A DNA stretch of 5,553 bases, taken from NCBI GenBank assembly GCA_027859055.1, contig JAQIBO010000016.1, forward strand, positions 1 through 5,553, read 5' to 3'. The notes beneath the pieces were generated by a model that saw only the letters and a list, made by a program, of their open reading frames with translations, made no database searches and was not told where the DNA came from. Every line of letters starts with the position of its first letter. Within the stretch, counting starts at the first letter, position 1. Position numbers and translations under genes: made by a program. Of this stretch, positions 5,409-5,553 are shown in pieces. Origin of the DNA: Spirochaeta sp. GTDB taxonomy: Bacteria > Spirochaetota > Spirochaetia > DSM-27196 > Alkalispirochaetaceae.

Positions 5409-5553
5409 TTGCCGAAACCAGTCCGCTTCAAGGCCGATTCGGTCGTTTATTTTCAAGGGGATCTCGACGAACGGATTTACATCCTGAAATCCGGTCGCAT
5501 CGTCCTCAGTTCTCGTGTCATTGAATCCGGGCAGGAGATGAGCGACCTCATCC
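5409..5553 (+). CDS. Cyclic-nucleotide-binding (CRP-type cNMP fold) domain protein, N-terminal part
   Basis: Only the first 48 codons are present and the frame runs off the window. From TTG at 5409 the product begins (M)PKPVRFKADSVVYFQGD and continues ERIYILKSGRIVLSS, then VIESGQEMSDLI. The pattern F-x(4-5)-V-Y-F-x-G-D, then I-Y-I-L-x-S-G-R-I, is the start of the cyclic-nucleotide-binding beta-roll found in CRP/FNR regulators and related sensors. The phosphate-binding cassette and any DNA-binding helix-turn-helix would lie beyond the window, so it cannot be told whether this is a transcription factor, whether it binds cAMP or cGMP, or whether it is a stand-alone cNMP domain. Its divergent placement makes it a possible regulator of the lipid-transport operon, but that is only inference. 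Confidence 0.8.
   Translation, partial: MPKPVRFKADSVVYFQGDLDERIYILKSGRIVLSSRVIESGQEMSDLI

Noticed and set aside
1..5553. Search by eye for tRNA, rRNA, CRISPR repeats, insertion-sequence ends, riboswitches and transcription terminators
   Set aside because: None was found. Coding is nearly continuous, the operon end lies beyond the left edge, and the only gap over 50 bases is the 98-bp divergent region.

Overview
The window comes from a diderm (outer-membrane-bearing) bacterium of moderately high G+C. The signs are a trans-envelope lipid-transport operon of the Mla/MCE type, a lipobox lipoprotein and a secreted LysM/M23 peptidase. My best guess at lineage is a free-living spirochaete (Spirochaetota), because the partial cyclic-nucleotide-binding protein at the right edge and the MlaE-F-D gene order resemble what I remember of that group. 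This is inference from memory, not a database result. There are no RNA genes, mobile elements, integrases or CRISPR arrays.

Layout. From about 5310 down to 1, seven genes run head to tail on the minus strand with almost no gaps, which looks like one operon. In transcription order they are: an MlaE-family permease (4522-5310); an MlaF-family ABC ATPase (3713-4510); a membrane-anchored single-MCE-domain protein of MlaD type (2633-3688); a TPR-repeat lipoprotein (1660-2628); a 131-residue membrane protein of unknown function (1268-1663); a secreted LysM/M23 metallopeptidase with a complete active site (340-1266); and the N-terminal 113 residues of a secreted protein of unknown function (1-340). 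A 98-bp A+T-richer gap (5311-5408) separates this operon from a divergent plus-strand gene, cut by the window end, that starts like a cyclic-nucleotide-binding (CRP-type cNMP fold) protein.

How the genes may work together. The first three make a plausible inner-membrane phospholipid/lipid ABC transporter: permease dimer, ATPase dimer and MCE ring on a periplasmic stalk. No MlaB (STAS) or MlaC (soluble carrier) gene is present in the window. The distal genes are all predicted to be at the membrane or outside the cytoplasm, and one should cut peptidoglycan cross-links. The operon may therefore pair lipid transport across the envelope with local cell-wall remodelling. That pairing is the most interesting point here, and it is an inference from gene order and overlapping reading frames only. 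The transporter and M23 families are well known; the TPR lipoprotein, the small membrane protein and the leftmost secreted protein are the unknowns.
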